Assembly: GCF_028743495.1 (NCBI RefSeq) | Contig: NZ_CP117968.1 | DNA: 64,000 nucleotides | Reading direction: 5' to 3' (one strand) | Source of the DNA: Allobacillus halotolerans | GTDB taxonomy: Bacteria; Bacillota; Bacilli; Bacillales; Alkalibacillaceae | Shown here: positions 35,790 through 44,993 of the stretch, piece after piece | How positions within the stretch are numbered: position 1 is the stretch's first letter | How the letters are laid out: each line of letters starts with the position of its first letter | The notes under the pieces: model-generated | Databases searched by the model: none | Told to the model about the DNA's origin: nothing | Seen by the model: only the letters and a program-made list of their open reading frames with translations | Program-made: the position numbers and the translations under genes

Positions 35790-37268
35790 GTGTCTTTATT
35801 AGATTTAACAATAAAAGAGCTACAAGAAAAATTAAGCAGCAAGGAAATTACGGTTACCGAATTAACACAAGCTTGCTTTGACCGGATTGAAGAAACCGAT
35901 GACCAAGTAAATGCTTTTTTGACATTAAATAAAGAAGCGGCATTGGAAGAGGCGAAGCAATTAGACGAAGAAGGAATCGATGCCGATCAATTCCTCTTGT
36001 TCGGCATGCCTATTGGAATCAAAGATAATATTATGACGAAAGATTTAAAAACGACGTGTGCAAGTGAATTTCTCAGCAACTTCGAAGACCCTTTATATGA
36101 TGCAACAGTCATTACGAAGCTCAAAAATGCGAATGCCATCAATATCGGTAAATTAAATATGGATGAATTCGCGATGGGTTCTTCAACTGAAAATTCAGCT
36201 TACCAAAAGACGACCAATCCATGGAATAAAGATTATGTACCAGGAGGGTCAAGCGGTGGCTCAGCAGCAGCGGTAGCAGCCGGACAAGTTCCATTCGCAT
36301 TAGGCTCAGATACAGGCGGTTCCGTTCGTCAACCAGCATCCTACTGTGGTGTAGTCGGCATGAAGCCTACATACGGCCGCGTTTCGCGCTTTGGCTTAGT
36401 AGCTTTCGCTTCATCACTCGATCAAGTCGGCCCATTGACAAGAACCGTTGAAGATAACGCAAGAATTCTTGAAGTGATTTCTGGGGTAGACGAGATGGAC
36501 CCTACGAGTGCAAACATTGACGTGCCAAATTACCGTGAAGCATTGACTGGTGATATTAAAGGCTTGAAAGTCGCTGTGCCTAAGGAATATCTCCAAGAAG
36601 GCGTCGACGAAGAAGTTGCCAATAAAATTAATCAAGCGATTGATACATTAAAAGAACTCGGTGCTGAAGTTGATGAAGTTTCTTTACCACACTCGAAATA
36701 TGCAATCGCAACCTACTACATGCTTGCTTCCTCTGAAGCTTCTGCCAATCTCGCTCGTTTCGACGGAATCCGTTATGGAAAACGTGCGGAGAATGCGGAC
36801 AACTTGATCGATATGTTCAAGCAATCGAGAAGTGAAGGATTCGGTGACGAGGTCAAACGTCGGATTATGCTAGGGACGTTCGCATTGAGCTCAGGTTACT
36901 ATGATGCGTATTACAAAAAAGCACAGCAAGTTCGCCGTTTGATTACAGAGGACTTTGAAAAAGTTTTCGAAAACTATGATGTGATCGTTGGACCAACTTC
37001 ACCGACAACAGCATTTAAAATCGGTGAACAAATCGACGATCCACTAACTATGTATGCGAATGATATTTTGACGATTCCAGTCAACTTAGCCGGCGTACCA
37101 GCAATCTCTATTCCTTGTGGTTTCCATCCGGAAAACGACATGCCAATTGGACTGCAAATCATAGGGAAACACTTTGACGAAAGCAATGTCTATCGTGTTG
37201 CGCATGCGTACGAGCAACAAACAGAGCATCACAAACAAAAGCCAGCCATTGGGGGTGTCAACGAATGA
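35790..37268 (+). CDS. gatA: Asp/Glu-tRNA amidotransferase subunit A
   Basis: 492 residues, the glutaminase (amidase-signature) subunit releasing ammonia from glutamine. Ser-cisSer-Lys triad at Lys78 (GIKDN), Ser154 (PGGSSGGS) and Ser178 (DTGGSVR). GTG start after AAGGAGGG. The stop overlaps the gatB ATG. Confidence 0.97.
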   Translation: MSLLDLTIKELQEKLSSKEITVTELTQACFDRIEETDDQVNAFLTLNKEAALEEAKQLDEEGIDADQFLLFGMPIGIKDNIMTKDLKTTCASEFLSNFEDPLYDATVITKLKNANAINIGKLNMDEFAMGSSTENSAYQKTTNPWNKDYVPGGSSGGSAAAVAAGQVPFALGSDTGGSVRQPASYCGVVGMKPTYGRVSRFGLVAFASSLDQVGPLTRTVEDNARILEVISGVDEMDPTSANIDVPNYREALTGDIKGLKVAVPKEYLQEGVDEEVANKINQAIDTLKELGAEVDEVSLPHSKYAIATYYMLASSEASANLARFDGIRYGKRAENADNLIDMFKQSRSEGFGDEVKRRIMLGTFALSSGYYDAYYKKAQQVRRLITEDFEKVFENYDVIVGPTSPTTAFKIGEQIDDPLTMYANDILTIPVNLAGVPAISIPCGFHPENDMPIGLQIIGKHFDESNVYRVAHAYEQQTEHHKQKPAIGGVNE

Positions 37269-38695
37269 ACTTTGAAACAGTCATAGGACTCGAAGTACAC
37301 GTCGAACTGAAGACGAAATCAAAAATTTTCAGCCCGAGCCCAAACGCTTTTGGTGACGAACCGAACTCGAACGTCAATCCAATTGACTTAGGCTACCCAG
37401 GCGTATTGCCAGTGTTGAATAAAGAAGCGGTCAATTTTGCGATGCGAGCTGCAATGGCGCTCAATTGTGACATTGCGACAGATACAAAGTTCGACCGAAA
37501 AAACTATTTCTATCCAGACAACCCGAAAGCTTATCAAATCTCTCAATTTGACCAGCCAATCGGTGAAAATGGTTGGATTGAGATTGAAGTCGACGGTAAA
37601 AAGAAAAAGATCGGTATTACTCGTCTGCACATGGAAGAAGATGCAGGAAAATTAACACACGGTGATGACGGCTATTCCTATGTGGATTACAACCGTCAAG
37701 GAACACCACTGATCGAGATTGTTTCGGAACCAGACATCCGCACACCTGATGAAGCTTATGCGTACTTGGAAAAACTACGGAATATTATCCAGTTCACAGG
37801 TGTTTCTGACGTAAAAATGCAAGAAGGCTCCCTTCGTTGTGATGCGAACCTATCCTTGCGCCCGGTCGGACAAGAAGAATTCGGGATGAAAACAGAACTG
37901 AAAAACTTGAACTCCTTTAACTTTGTTCGCCAAGGACTTGAATTCGAACAAAAACGTCAGGAAAAAGTGCTGCGCATGGGTGGAGAAATATTACAAGAAA
38001 CCCGTCGATATGATGAGAAAACAAAAGAGACAGTGCTCATGCGGATTAAAGAAGGATCTGACGACTATCGTTACTTCCCAGAACCAGACTTAGTACCACT
38101 TTATATTAGTGATGAGTGGAAAGAACAAGTACGCCAGTCGATTCCTGAGCTGCCGGAAGAACGGAAGAAACGTTATGTCGGAGAGCTAGGACTCGACCAA
38201 TATGATGCAGAGGTGCTAACGTCAACAAAAGAAATGTCCGATTTCTTTGAAGAAACCGTTAAACACGGAGCCGATGCGAAACAAGCAACTAACTGGTTGA
38301 TGGGTGATATTTCCGCGCATATGAACAAGCAACAATTGGAATTGAATGACTTGAAAGTTACACCAGAAAGCTTAGCAAAAATGACGAAGTTGATCGAAGA
38401 AGGCACGCTATCTAGTAAACTTGCGAAAAAAGTCATTACTGAACTGATGAAGCAAGGCGGCGACCCAGAAAAAATCGTCAAAGAAAAAGGTCTCGTTCAA
38501 ATCTCTGATGAAAATCAATTGCGTGAAATCATTACGGAAATCTTGAATGAGAACGAACAATCGATCGTTGATTATAAGAATGGTAAAGACCGTGCCCTTG
38601 GCTTCCTTGTCGGTCAGGTGATGAAGAAGACCAAAGGACAAGCGAACCCACCAATGGTCAACAAAATTTTAAAAGAAGAAATAGATAAACGATAA
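37265..38695 (+). CDS. gatB: Asp/Glu-tRNA amidotransferase subunit B
   Basis: 476 residues, the tRNA-binding and kinase-transamidase subunit. Starts MNFETVIGLEVHVELKT with the conserved cradle domain; the QGTPLIEIVSEPDI segment and the C-terminal helical/YqeY domain (KGQANPPMVNKILKEEI) are intact. ATGA overlap with gatA. Confidence 0.97.
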   Translation: MNFETVIGLEVHVELKTKSKIFSPSPNAFGDEPNSNVNPIDLGYPGVLPVLNKEAVNFAMRAAMALNCDIATDTKFDRKNYFYPDNPKAYQISQFDQPIGENGWIEIEVDGKKKKIGITRLHMEEDAGKLTHGDDGYSYVDYNRQGTPLIEIVSEPDIRTPDEAYAYLEKLRNIIQFTGVSDVKMQEGSLRCDANLSLRPVGQEEFGMKTELKNLNSFNFVRQGLEFEQKRQEKVLRMGGEILQETRRYDEKTKETVLMRIKEGSDDYRYFPEPDLVPLYISDEWKEQVRQSIPELPEERKKRYVGELGLDQYDAEVLTSTKEMSDFFEETVKHGADAKQATNWLMGDISAHMNKQQLELNDLKVTPESLAKMTKLIEEGTLSSKLAKKVITELMKQGGDPEKIVKEKGLVQISDENQLREIITEILNENEQSIVDYKNGKDRALGFLVGQVMKKTKGQANPPMVNKILKEEIDKR

Positions 38696-38762
38696 AAAGA
38701 ATATAATCCGACAACAATGATTTGCAACGACGAAAGAGTACAAGCTGAACGAAGGTGAAACG

Positions 38763-39668
38763 ATGAAACGTGCTCGCGTAATTTATAATCCGACCTCAGG
38801 TAAAGAAGGAATGAGAAGATACTTACCTGATGTATTGGAAATGTTGGAGAAGGCAGGCTATGAAACATCTGCACATGCCACAACAGGTGAAGGGGATGCT
38901 ACAACAGCGGCGCAAACCGCATGTGAACGACAATATGATCTCGTCGTTGCAGCTGGTGGAGACGGGACATTGAATGAAGTCATCCACGGCTATGCAAACC
39001 AGCCTCACCGCCCGAAGCTTGGAATCTTGCCGATGGGAACAACGAACGATTTCGCCAGAGCGTTAAAATTACCACGAGATCCCAAAAAAGCGACTGAGCT
39101 GATATTAAAAGGGTATTCAAAAAAGCTTGATATCGGAAAAGTGAATGACAAGCATTTTATGAATATCGCCGGTGGTGGGAAACTGACGGAACTGACATAC
39201 GAGACTTCCAGTAAGCAAAAAGCATTATTGGGTCAGCTGGCGTATTATTTGAAGGGAGTCGAAATGCTTCCTTCCTTACGTCCAGCTTACGTCAGAATTG
39301 ATTATGACGGCAATGTATGTGAAGAAGAAATCATGCTTTTCCTTGTTGCGAATACCAATTCAATTGGTGGATTTGAAAAGCTTGCTCCTAGAGCCGTCAT
39401 GAACGATGGGTATTTTGATTTGTTGATTCTGAAGAAAACGAACTTGGCTGAGTTTTTGCTATTGGCGAACAAAGCGTTGAGAGGGCAGCATGTTGATGAT
39501 GATAAAGTCATTTATACCCATGCAAAACATATTGTTGTCGAACCACGAGATGAACTGTTATTGAACATTGATGGTGAATATGGAGGGAAGCTTCCAGGAA
39601 CGTTTACAAACCTTCATAAACATATCGAGTTTTTTGTACCACGTGAACATTTCGAAGAGAGTGAATAG
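38763..39668 (+). CDS. dgkB: Diacylglycerol kinase DgkB
   Basis: 301 residues, soluble lipid kinase that phosphorylates diacylglycerol to phosphatidic acid, recycling lipid from lipoteichoic acid synthesis. GGDGT at residues 65-69 binds ATP, and the start RARVIYNPTSGK and GTTNDFARAL are canonical. Follows gatB by about 70 bp and ends at a terminator, in the same place as B. subtilis dgkB. Confidence 0.95.
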   Translation: MKRARVIYNPTSGKEGMRRYLPDVLEMLEKAGYETSAHATTGEGDATTAAQTACERQYDLVVAAGGDGTLNEVIHGYANQPHRPKLGILPMGTTNDFARALKLPRDPKKATELILKGYSKKLDIGKVNDKHFMNIAGGGKLTELTYETSSKQKALLGQLAYYLKGVEMLPSLRPAYVRIDYDGNVCEEEIMLFLVANTNSIGGFEKLAPRAVMNDGYFDLLILKKTNLAEFLLLANKALRGQHVDDDKVIYTHAKHIVVEPRDELLLNIDGEYGGKLPGTFTNLHKHIEFFVPREHFEESE

Positions 39669-39680
39669 AGAACGAAGCAT

Positions 39681-39739
39681 AAAGTAGTTCAGGTAGAGAG
39701 CGCAATTGAAAAACTTGCTCCTTCCTTGAACTACTTTTT
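39681..39739 (+). terminator. Terminator of gatCAB-dgkB
   Basis: A stem of AAAGTAGTTCA (39681-39691) with TTGAACTACTTT (39726-39737), extended inward with mismatches, then T residues. Confidence 0.7.
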
Positions 39740-39755
39740 GATTTAAGATACGGCA

Positions 39756-39953
39756 TTATTTAGGCAAGATCTCATCCTGCTGTTCATTTTCAATTTCCAT
39801 GACATACCATTTCTTGTCTGATTGGATATGTTTATTCAATTTTTTTACGAAGTTCTCTGCAGTAGAGTAATCAACAAATGTTTTGTTAAACGTACTACTT
39901 GAGGCTTTTAGGTATTCTGTTTGACCATTAATATTTCTGGCAATTATGTACAT
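39756..39953 (-). CDS. Small hypothetical protein
   Basis: 65 residues. ATG 39953 is preceded by AAGGAGGAGA on the minus strand, a strong site. Reads MYIIARNINGQTEYLK then VDYSTAENFVKKLNKHIQ and YVMEIENEQQ; probably a small alpha/beta fold. No family recognised. Convergent with dgkB. Confidence 0.7.
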   Translation of the reverse strand: MYIIARNINGQTEYLKASSSTFNKTFVDYSTAENFVKKLNKHIQSDKKWYVMEIENEQQDEILPK

Positions 39954-40203
39954 GAGATCTCCTCCTTAGTCTTTTGTGAGCATTCAGTGAGAATTTATTA
40001 CGCATTCGTTAAGTGTAAAATTTTCTGAATTGTTTATATGTATTATACATTACTTAGCAAGTTATTGGAATTACATAATAGTTAAGTAATGATGTCATTT
40101 TAAGAAATAATGTAACATAACGAATGATTTTTACTTAGATTTGGGAAAAATGAACTACTTCCTATATAATGGAACCACCAACACATAAAGGACGGAATGA
40201 AAT

Positions 40204-41571
40204 ATGGCAAAAGCACCTGTAGAAAAAAATCAATATATTGATGTTACATTCGAAGATCTAACACATGAAGGAGACGGCGTTGCGAAAGTAGATGGCTATC
40301 CTTTGTTTATTCCATACGGATTACCGGGTGAAAAAGCGAAGGTAAAAGTAGTCAAAACGCGGAAAAACTTCGGTTTCGGAAAGTTAATCGAACTGTATGA
40401 GGAAAGTGAGCACCGGACAACACCGCCTTGCGATATCTTCTTTCAATGCGGTGGCTGTCAGCTGCAACATATGACTTATGAACGCCAGCTTGAAATGAAA
40501 CAAAAACAAGTAAAAGACGTTATGCGGAAAATCGCTCATCTGCCTGATGTCCCTGTCCATCCAACAATCGGCATGGAAAACCCATGGGATTATCGCAACA
40601 AAGTATCGATCCCAGTCGGTAAGCGGGATGGTAAAGTCATCACAGGCTTTTACCAAAAACGATCCCATAACATCATCGACATGGACTCTTGCCCGGTTCA
40701 ACACCCACAAAACGATAAGTTAATCCAAGAAATGGCGAATCTATTCGAAGAGCTCCATATCGAACCATATGACGAGAACACCCACCGAGGCGTTATCCGC
40801 CATGTCATTGTACGAACAGGACAACATACAAACGAAATGATGGTCATACTCGTGACCAACACGAAAGAACTTCCTAAAAAGAAGGAACTTATTGAAAAAA
40901 TCCAAGCAATCGACCCGGACGTGAAAAGTATCATTCATAATGTGAATACGAAGAAAACGAATGTGATCATGGGTCCAGAGTCAAAGACAATTTGGGGTAG
41001 TGATACGATAACCGATCGAATAGATGACTTAGAATTTCAAATCGGCGCACCTTCTTTCTATCAAATTAATCCACTGCAAACGGAAAAGCTGTATGCGAAA
41101 ACGTTAGAGTATGCGCAGTTAAGTGGTAACGAAACAGTCATTGATGCTTATTGCGGTATAGGAACGATATCTTTGTTCCTCGCTCAGCACGCCAAAAAAG
41201 TTTATGGTGTTGAGGTTGTCCGCCAAGCGATCGATAACGCAAAAGATAATGCGAAGCACAACCGATTGACCAATACTGAATTTTACGTTGGACAAGCCGA
41301 AAAAGTCATGCCTTGGTGGCACGCACAAGGGTTAAGACCCGATGTAATTGTTGTCGACCCACCAAGAAAAGGGTGCGACGAAGAACTGCTGGATGCAATG
41401 GTCGGGATGAATCCAGATCGAATCGTTTACGTTTCTTGCAACCCATCAACATTGGCTCGTGATTTGAAAATTTTAGATGAAGCGGGTTATGAAACAAAAC
41501 AAATCCAGCCAGTTGATATGTTTCCACAGAGTAGTCATGTGGAGTGCGTGGCGTTGATAGAGTTGAAATAA
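40204..41571 (+). CDS. rlmCD: 23S rRNA uracil-C5 methyltransferase RlmCD
   Basis: 455 residues, SAM-dependent enzyme that makes m5U at 23S rRNA positions 747 and 1939 in Bacillus. N-terminal TRAM domain, iron-sulfur cysteines C76, C82 and C85 (CDIFFQCGGCQLQHM) plus the Cys of MDSCPVQH, SAM site DAYCGIGTISLFLA, and nucleophile Cys412 in YVSCNPST. Complete. Its 3' end and terminator recur in broken form at 43.6 and 49.7 kb. Confidence 0.95.
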   Translation: MAKAPVEKNQYIDVTFEDLTHEGDGVAKVDGYPLFIPYGLPGEKAKVKVVKTRKNFGFGKLIELYEESEHRTTPPCDIFFQCGGCQLQHMTYERQLEMKQKQVKDVMRKIAHLPDVPVHPTIGMENPWDYRNKVSIPVGKRDGKVITGFYQKRSHNIIDMDSCPVQHPQNDKLIQEMANLFEELHIEPYDENTHRGVIRHVIVRTGQHTNEMMVILVTNTKELPKKKELIEKIQAIDPDVKSIIHNVNTKKTNVIMGPESKTIWGSDTITDRIDDLEFQIGAPSFYQINPLQTEKLYAKTLEYAQLSGNETVIDAYCGIGTISLFLAQHAKKVYGVEVVRQAIDNAKDNAKHNRLTNTEFYVGQAEKVMPWWHAQGLRPDVIVVDPPRKGCDEELLDAMVGMNPDRIVYVSCNPSTLARDLKILDEAGYETKQIQPVDMFPQSSHVECVALIELK

Positions 41572-41623
41572 CTTGGTGGCAATTGGTTTAGTGGATTCCA
41601 ACAATAAATGAAGTATGTTTTAG

Positions 41624-41656
41624 GTTCCCTCGGACGAATGGTTCGGGGAACTTTTT
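41624..41656 (+). terminator. Terminator of rlmCD
   Basis: GTTCCCTCGGAC pairs with GTTCGGGGAAC around a short loop, followed by TTTTT. Near-identical terminators lie at 43661 and 46967. Confidence 0.85.
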
Positions 41657-41803
41657 GACCTCGGGGGTCTACTTTTACGCAGAAATACGGGGTTAATAAT
41701 TGGGGAAGGGTCAAGGCACTATTATTAAAGATACATGCTTGTAAATAGTCGGCTTTTCTAATAAGCTAAAATTAACACTGATTTAGGAATGGTTTTATAG
41801 GAT

Positions 41804-41968
41804 ATGGAGGAAAGGCTTAAGGGCTTGCTCTGTTTTTATTATACTTACCGTCATGGAGGGAAAGTGATTTTCCGGGGGAATTGAGAAGAGGGTGGAAGGG
41901 ATATACGTTTGATACCTTAAATGAATTAACTGATGAAGATTTGATTGGAGGTCTCACAATTGGATAAA
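41804..41968 (+). CDS. Possible small protein upstream of the YcdB-like gene
   Basis: A 54-residue open frame from ATG 41804, reading MEERLKGLLCFYYTYRHGGK and then VIFRGELRRGWKGYTFDTLN with an acidic end ELTDEDLIGG. Composition is protein-like, and the stop overlaps the start of the next gene. The ribosome site (ATAGGA) is weak. Could also be a decayed fragment of a larger gene. Confidence 0.4.
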
Positions 41969-43399
41969 GAAAAATTAAGAAAACGCGCATTATCATTCGT
42001 CTCAATTCCTGCTGATTTTAAGCCTATCATAGAGGAGTATGCTCAAGGTGAGAATGGTGAAGGGGAGGCCATGTTTTCTTGGGCAAACGAAGAAAAAGAT
42101 AAAGGTCTTACTATAAATCTCGATTTGGCCGGAAATTTAACAAAGTTATCAATTGACATGGATGAGGATAGGGATTTCAATGGGGATTCTTTAGATGTAG
42201 AGGAACGAAAAGAACGGGCGGAGCAATTTCTGCTTAGTCACTACCCTGATGCTTTAAGCGATTTAACCTTTTATGAAAAGGAAGAGTTGGGTCAAGTCTT
42301 TCGCTTTAACTATGAGCGGATGATCATGAACTTGCCGCTCAAGTCTTCTGGTTGTTTTATTGATGTAGACCAAGTCGGGAATATAGTTACATTTTCTTAT
42401 AAAGTTGCAGGGCATATACCAGAAATACCAACCACTTTGATTTCAAAAGAAAAACTGATTGAACACGAACAAAATAGACTCGATTTTAAGCAAACGATTA
42501 CAAATCTCTATACGATTGTTCATGATGTGGAAGAAGATGATCTCCGTCTTGTCTATGAGCCAGAGCCATCTTTCATGAAATATAGAGCGGATATATTGAC
42601 TCCGACCTTAAGCATTATCCACGATGAAGCTGTTTCAGAAACTTATATTCCGCTTCCGGCGCCTTCGAATACGACCAAACAAAAAGATTTGTCGATAAAA
42701 GAGGTCGTTGGTATTACGGAGGGAATGGAAATCATTCGGGAAGTCGATATGGGGGAAGAAACAGGAGTTGTATGGCGGGACCGAAACTGGAAGATGGAGG
42801 AAGATGATTTATCAATAAGTGGCTTTTTCAAGAATCGCTCAGAGGATACGGTTAAAGCCTTCATTTCAAGTAAAACAGGACAAGTCAGAAGTTTTATGTG
42901 GTTCAAAGAACGAAGTGGCGATCTCAAACTTACTCGTGAGGAATGTTTACAAAAGGCTACTGACTTTCTTCAAATGATCCTTCCAGATTATCATAGATAT
43001 CTACAATTAATTGTACGAGAGAATGAAGAAGAAGTGGACGATTTCAGGAAAACGGAATCATTCTCTTTCCATATTCATAACGGTAAGGGCGTACCCGTTG
43101 AGTTAGAAATAGTAATCGTCGCAGTTAATCGTGAAACAGGACAGATCGATCATTATAGCGGACCGAGTTTTGATATGGAACAATTGCGCCAAATTCCCAC
43201 AGAACCAGTGATTTCTAAAGAAGAAGCGAAAAAAATATTTCTCAGTCACTTGAACTTTGAATTAGCTTGGGACAAAGATTATGACGAAGAAACAGAATCC
43301 AACATTCTTGTCTATCAAGCTTGTGATAAGTATACCAGAACTCCCATTCGGTACATTGATGCCATGACTGGCGTCGTGATTACTGCAAAAGATAAGTAG
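41960..43399 (+). CDS. YcdB/YcdC repeat protein with PepSY-like domains
   Basis: About 479 residues. TTG 41960 follows GGAGGT and gives the family start MDKEKLRKRALSFV. Contains repeated units of the YcdB/PepSY kind (helix, then strands such as VNRETGQIDHYSG, SSKTGQVRSFMWF, DAMTGVVITAKDK at residue ends). No signal peptide is visible, so probably cytosolic, unlike secreted PepSY proteins. B. subtilis YcdB/YcdC have no established function. Confidence 0.75.
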   Translation: MDKEKLRKRALSFVSIPADFKPIIEEYAQGENGEGEAMFSWANEEKDKGLTINLDLAGNLTKLSIDMDEDRDFNGDSLDVEERKERAEQFLLSHYPDALSDLTFYEKEELGQVFRFNYERMIMNLPLKSSGCFIDVDQVGNIVTFSYKVAGHIPEIPTTLISKEKLIEHEQNRLDFKQTITNLYTIVHDVEEDDLRLVYEPEPSFMKYRADILTPTLSIIHDEAVSETYIPLPAPSNTTKQKDLSIKEVVGITEGMEIIREVDMGEETGVVWRDRNWKMEEDDLSISGFFKNRSEDTVKAFISSKTGQVRSFMWFKERSGDLKLTREECLQKATDFLQMILPDYHRYLQLIVRENEEEVDDFRKTESFSFHIHNGKGVPVELEIVIVAVNRETGQIDHYSGPSFDMEQLRQIPTEPVISKEEAKKIFLSHLNFELAWDKDYDEETESNILVYQACDKYTRTPIRYIDAMTGVVITAKDK

Positions 43400-43514
43400 G
43401 GTGTGCTCCTGCTATTATCAAGTAATCGTCATGGAAGTGAATGATAAACAAAGAAAGCAGAGTAAGATTAAGGTATCGAGGTGTGGGTTATTAGAAGATA
43501 GCAGCATATATGGG

Positions 43515-43695
43515 GGAATACATTTACGCAAAATTAGTATATTCGTGTAAATATATCAATTGTTGATGATAACACATATTGAGAGTGTGGCTTTGATAGA
43601 ATTGAAATAGCTTGGTCAATAGGTTTTGGAAACTTTAGTTAAATTTGAAGTTTGTTTTATGTTCCCTCGAACGTATGGTTCGGGGGATTTTTCTA
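43515..43695 (+). pseudogene. Broken copy of the rlmCD 3' end and its terminator
   Basis: GAGAGTGTGGCTTTGATAGA followed by ATTGAAATAGCTTGG (43579-43613) mirrors the last codons and flank of rlmCD (GGCGTTGATAGAGTTGAAAT). A copy of its terminator (GTTCCCTCGAACG...GTTCGGGGGAT, 43661-43687) follows. Upstream, ACATTTACGCAAAATTAG (43515-43540) resembles sequence seen beyond the terminators of both methyltransferase genes. Not translated. Confidence 0.65.
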
Positions 43696-43914
43696 TCTGG
43701 GGGTCTAAAATATGATCAAGTAATAGTATGAAAGTGCTTCGATGTTTATGAACTTATTTGTCGAATGAAGTTAGGGTTAGATCATATGGCTTAATAATAT
43801 TCGTTCGTGGTTTGCCTGATGCATTAAGTTGAGCAATATAATCTTCACATTCCTTGGTACAGTTTCTTTTTCTCTTAAATAATGCCACCTTCATATCATA
43901 CAACGCAACAACGT

Positions 43915-43942
43915 TGTATATACTATGTATATACGAATAATG
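43915..43942 (+). promoter_or_regulatory. mazEF promoter with tandem palindromic operator
   Basis: Two copies of the self-complementary octamer GTATATAC lie at 43916-43923 and 43927-43934, 11 bp apart, one helical turn. They fall between TTGTAT (43915-43920) and AATAAT (43937-43942), a plausible -35/-10. Arrangement suits autorepression by a dimeric AbrB-fold antitoxin. Confidence 0.55.
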
Positions 43943-43959
43943 CAAAAGGTGGTATAATA

Positions 43960-44229
43960 ATGACAAAGGAAAGTAAAGGGAGGATTAAGATAACCACAAA
44001 AGTTCAAAAATGGGGAAATAGTCTTGCTGTAAGAATTCCAAGCACCGTTTCAAATCAACTCTCAATCGAACAAGGGTCGGAAGTTGAAATAGAAGTAGAA
44101 GCACACTCGTTAAAAATTACGCCTAAAAAGAAAGAATATACGCTGGAAGAATTAATGTCACAAGTCACGCCTGAAAACCGACATGAAAAAGTGGATTGGG
44201 GAAAACCTAAAGGGTCTGAAGCATGGTAA
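43960..44229 (+). CDS. mazE: MazE-type antitoxin (AbrB fold)
   Basis: 89 residues. N-terminal SpoVT/AbrB swapped-hairpin domain (TTKVQKWGNSLAVRIPSTV then GSEVEIEVE), C-terminal acidic/flexible toxin-binding tail (YTLEELMSQVTPEN). ATG 43960 follows AAAGGTGG; the upstream ATG 43882 lies in the promoter. Overlaps the toxin gene. Would neutralise MazF and repress its own promoter. Confidence 0.9.
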   Translation: MTKESKGRIKITTKVQKWGNSLAVRIPSTVSNQLSIEQGSEVEIEVEAHSLKITPKKKEYTLEELMSQVTPENRHEKVDWGKPKGSEAW

Positions 44230-44552
44230 TGGAAGTACCTGATAAGGGAGATTTAATTTATCTTAATTTTAGTCCACAATCAGGACACGAACAATCTGGG
44301 CATAGACCAGCTATTGTGCTATCTCCTAAGTTGTTTAACCAAAACACATTTCTAATAGCATGTCCGATCACTAATCAAGAAAAAGGGTATCCTTTTGAAG
44401 TGAAAATTCCAAGCGGGTTAAAGGTGAAAGGTGTCATTTTGACAGATCAAATAAGAAGCGTGGAATGGCGTTCAAGAAACGTGAAGATAGTTGATCAAGC
44501 ACCAGCTGAAACAACGGATGAATGTTTAAAGAAAATAGCTACATTTTTATAA
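44223..44552 (+). CDS. mazF: MazF-type endoribonuclease toxin
   Basis: 109 residues of the PemK/MazF family, an mRNA interferase. DKGDLIYLNFSPQSGHEQSG then HRPAIVLSP, TNQEKGYPFEV and KGVILTDQIRSVEWRSR are the conserved elements (Arg in HRPA, Thr in LTDQ). Starts at ATG 44223 or 44229 overlapping mazE, so it is translationally coupled. Complete. Confidence 0.92.
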   Translation: MVMEVPDKGDLIYLNFSPQSGHEQSGHRPAIVLSPKLFNQNTFLIACPITNQEKGYPFEVKIPSGLKVKGVILTDQIRSVEWRSRNVKIVDQAPAETTDECLKKIATFL

Positions 44553-44557
44553 TCATA

Positions 44558-44591
44558 AAACCGTACTCAAATAGGGGGTACGGTTTATTTT
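44558..44591 (+). terminator. Terminator of mazEF
   Basis: A stem of AAACCGTAC (44558-44566) with GTACGGTTT (44578-44586), then a T run. Confidence 0.85.
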
Positions 44592-44604
44592 TTTAGGGTC
44601 TGAA

Positions 44605-44823
44605 CTAACGTCCCGCTACTTTTGTATAGTGCAAAATAAAAGTAGCTTCACGGTCGCAACCACATGAAGGACCGTATTGATCGTAATACATATCATGGGC
44701 TTTGCAGGCAGCATCTACGGCATTGACCGGGGTTTCTGGTCCGTGGCATCCTGGCCCGCACCAATTATACTCCGGAAAATATGCAAAAACGTGAAGAAAA
44801 TCCCCTCTTATTTTTTGATACAT
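44605..44823 (-). CDS. Mini phospholipase A2-like protein
   Basis: 72 residues. It has the secreted-PLA2 core in miniature: calcium loop YNWCGPGCHGPE (residues 19-30), then VDAACKAHDMYYDQYG with the catalytic His43-Asp44, then CGCD. Six cysteines (22, 26, 40, 54, 56 and none beyond) leave an odd number, so the disulfide pattern is unclear. No signal peptide is visible. ATG 44823 sits about 12 bp from AGGAGA. The function as a lipase is inferred from the motif only. Confidence 0.75.
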   Translation of the reverse strand: MYQKIRGDFLHVFAYFPEYNWCGPGCHGPETPVNAVDAACKAHDMYYDQYGPSCGCDREATFILHYTKVAGR

Positions 44824-44910
44824 GATTAGTTTTCATCTCCTCTCGCTGGATTAAGTGTCACAATAAAGAATAATTACGTACCTAAAGAAAATAAAATGAT
44901 TGATTTTGAA

Positions 44911-44950
44911 AAAACTTAAAAAGGAGACCCTTTTAAAATCGGGTCTCCTT
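44911..44950 (-). terminator. Terminator of the YjcZ-type gene
   Basis: A stem of AAGGAGACCC (44921-44930) with GGGTCTCCTT (44941-44950); the T run is on the minus strand. Confidence 0.8.
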
Positions 44951-44993
44951 ATCTGTATCTATTAAGCAAGCGCGTCATTTACACAAAACTAAA

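Noticed and set aside
43754..43966. Minus-strand frame of 70 codons opposite the mazEF promoter
   Set aside because: No ribosome site for the inner ATG, and it overlaps the promoter and operator; could be a decayed gene end but cannot be supported.
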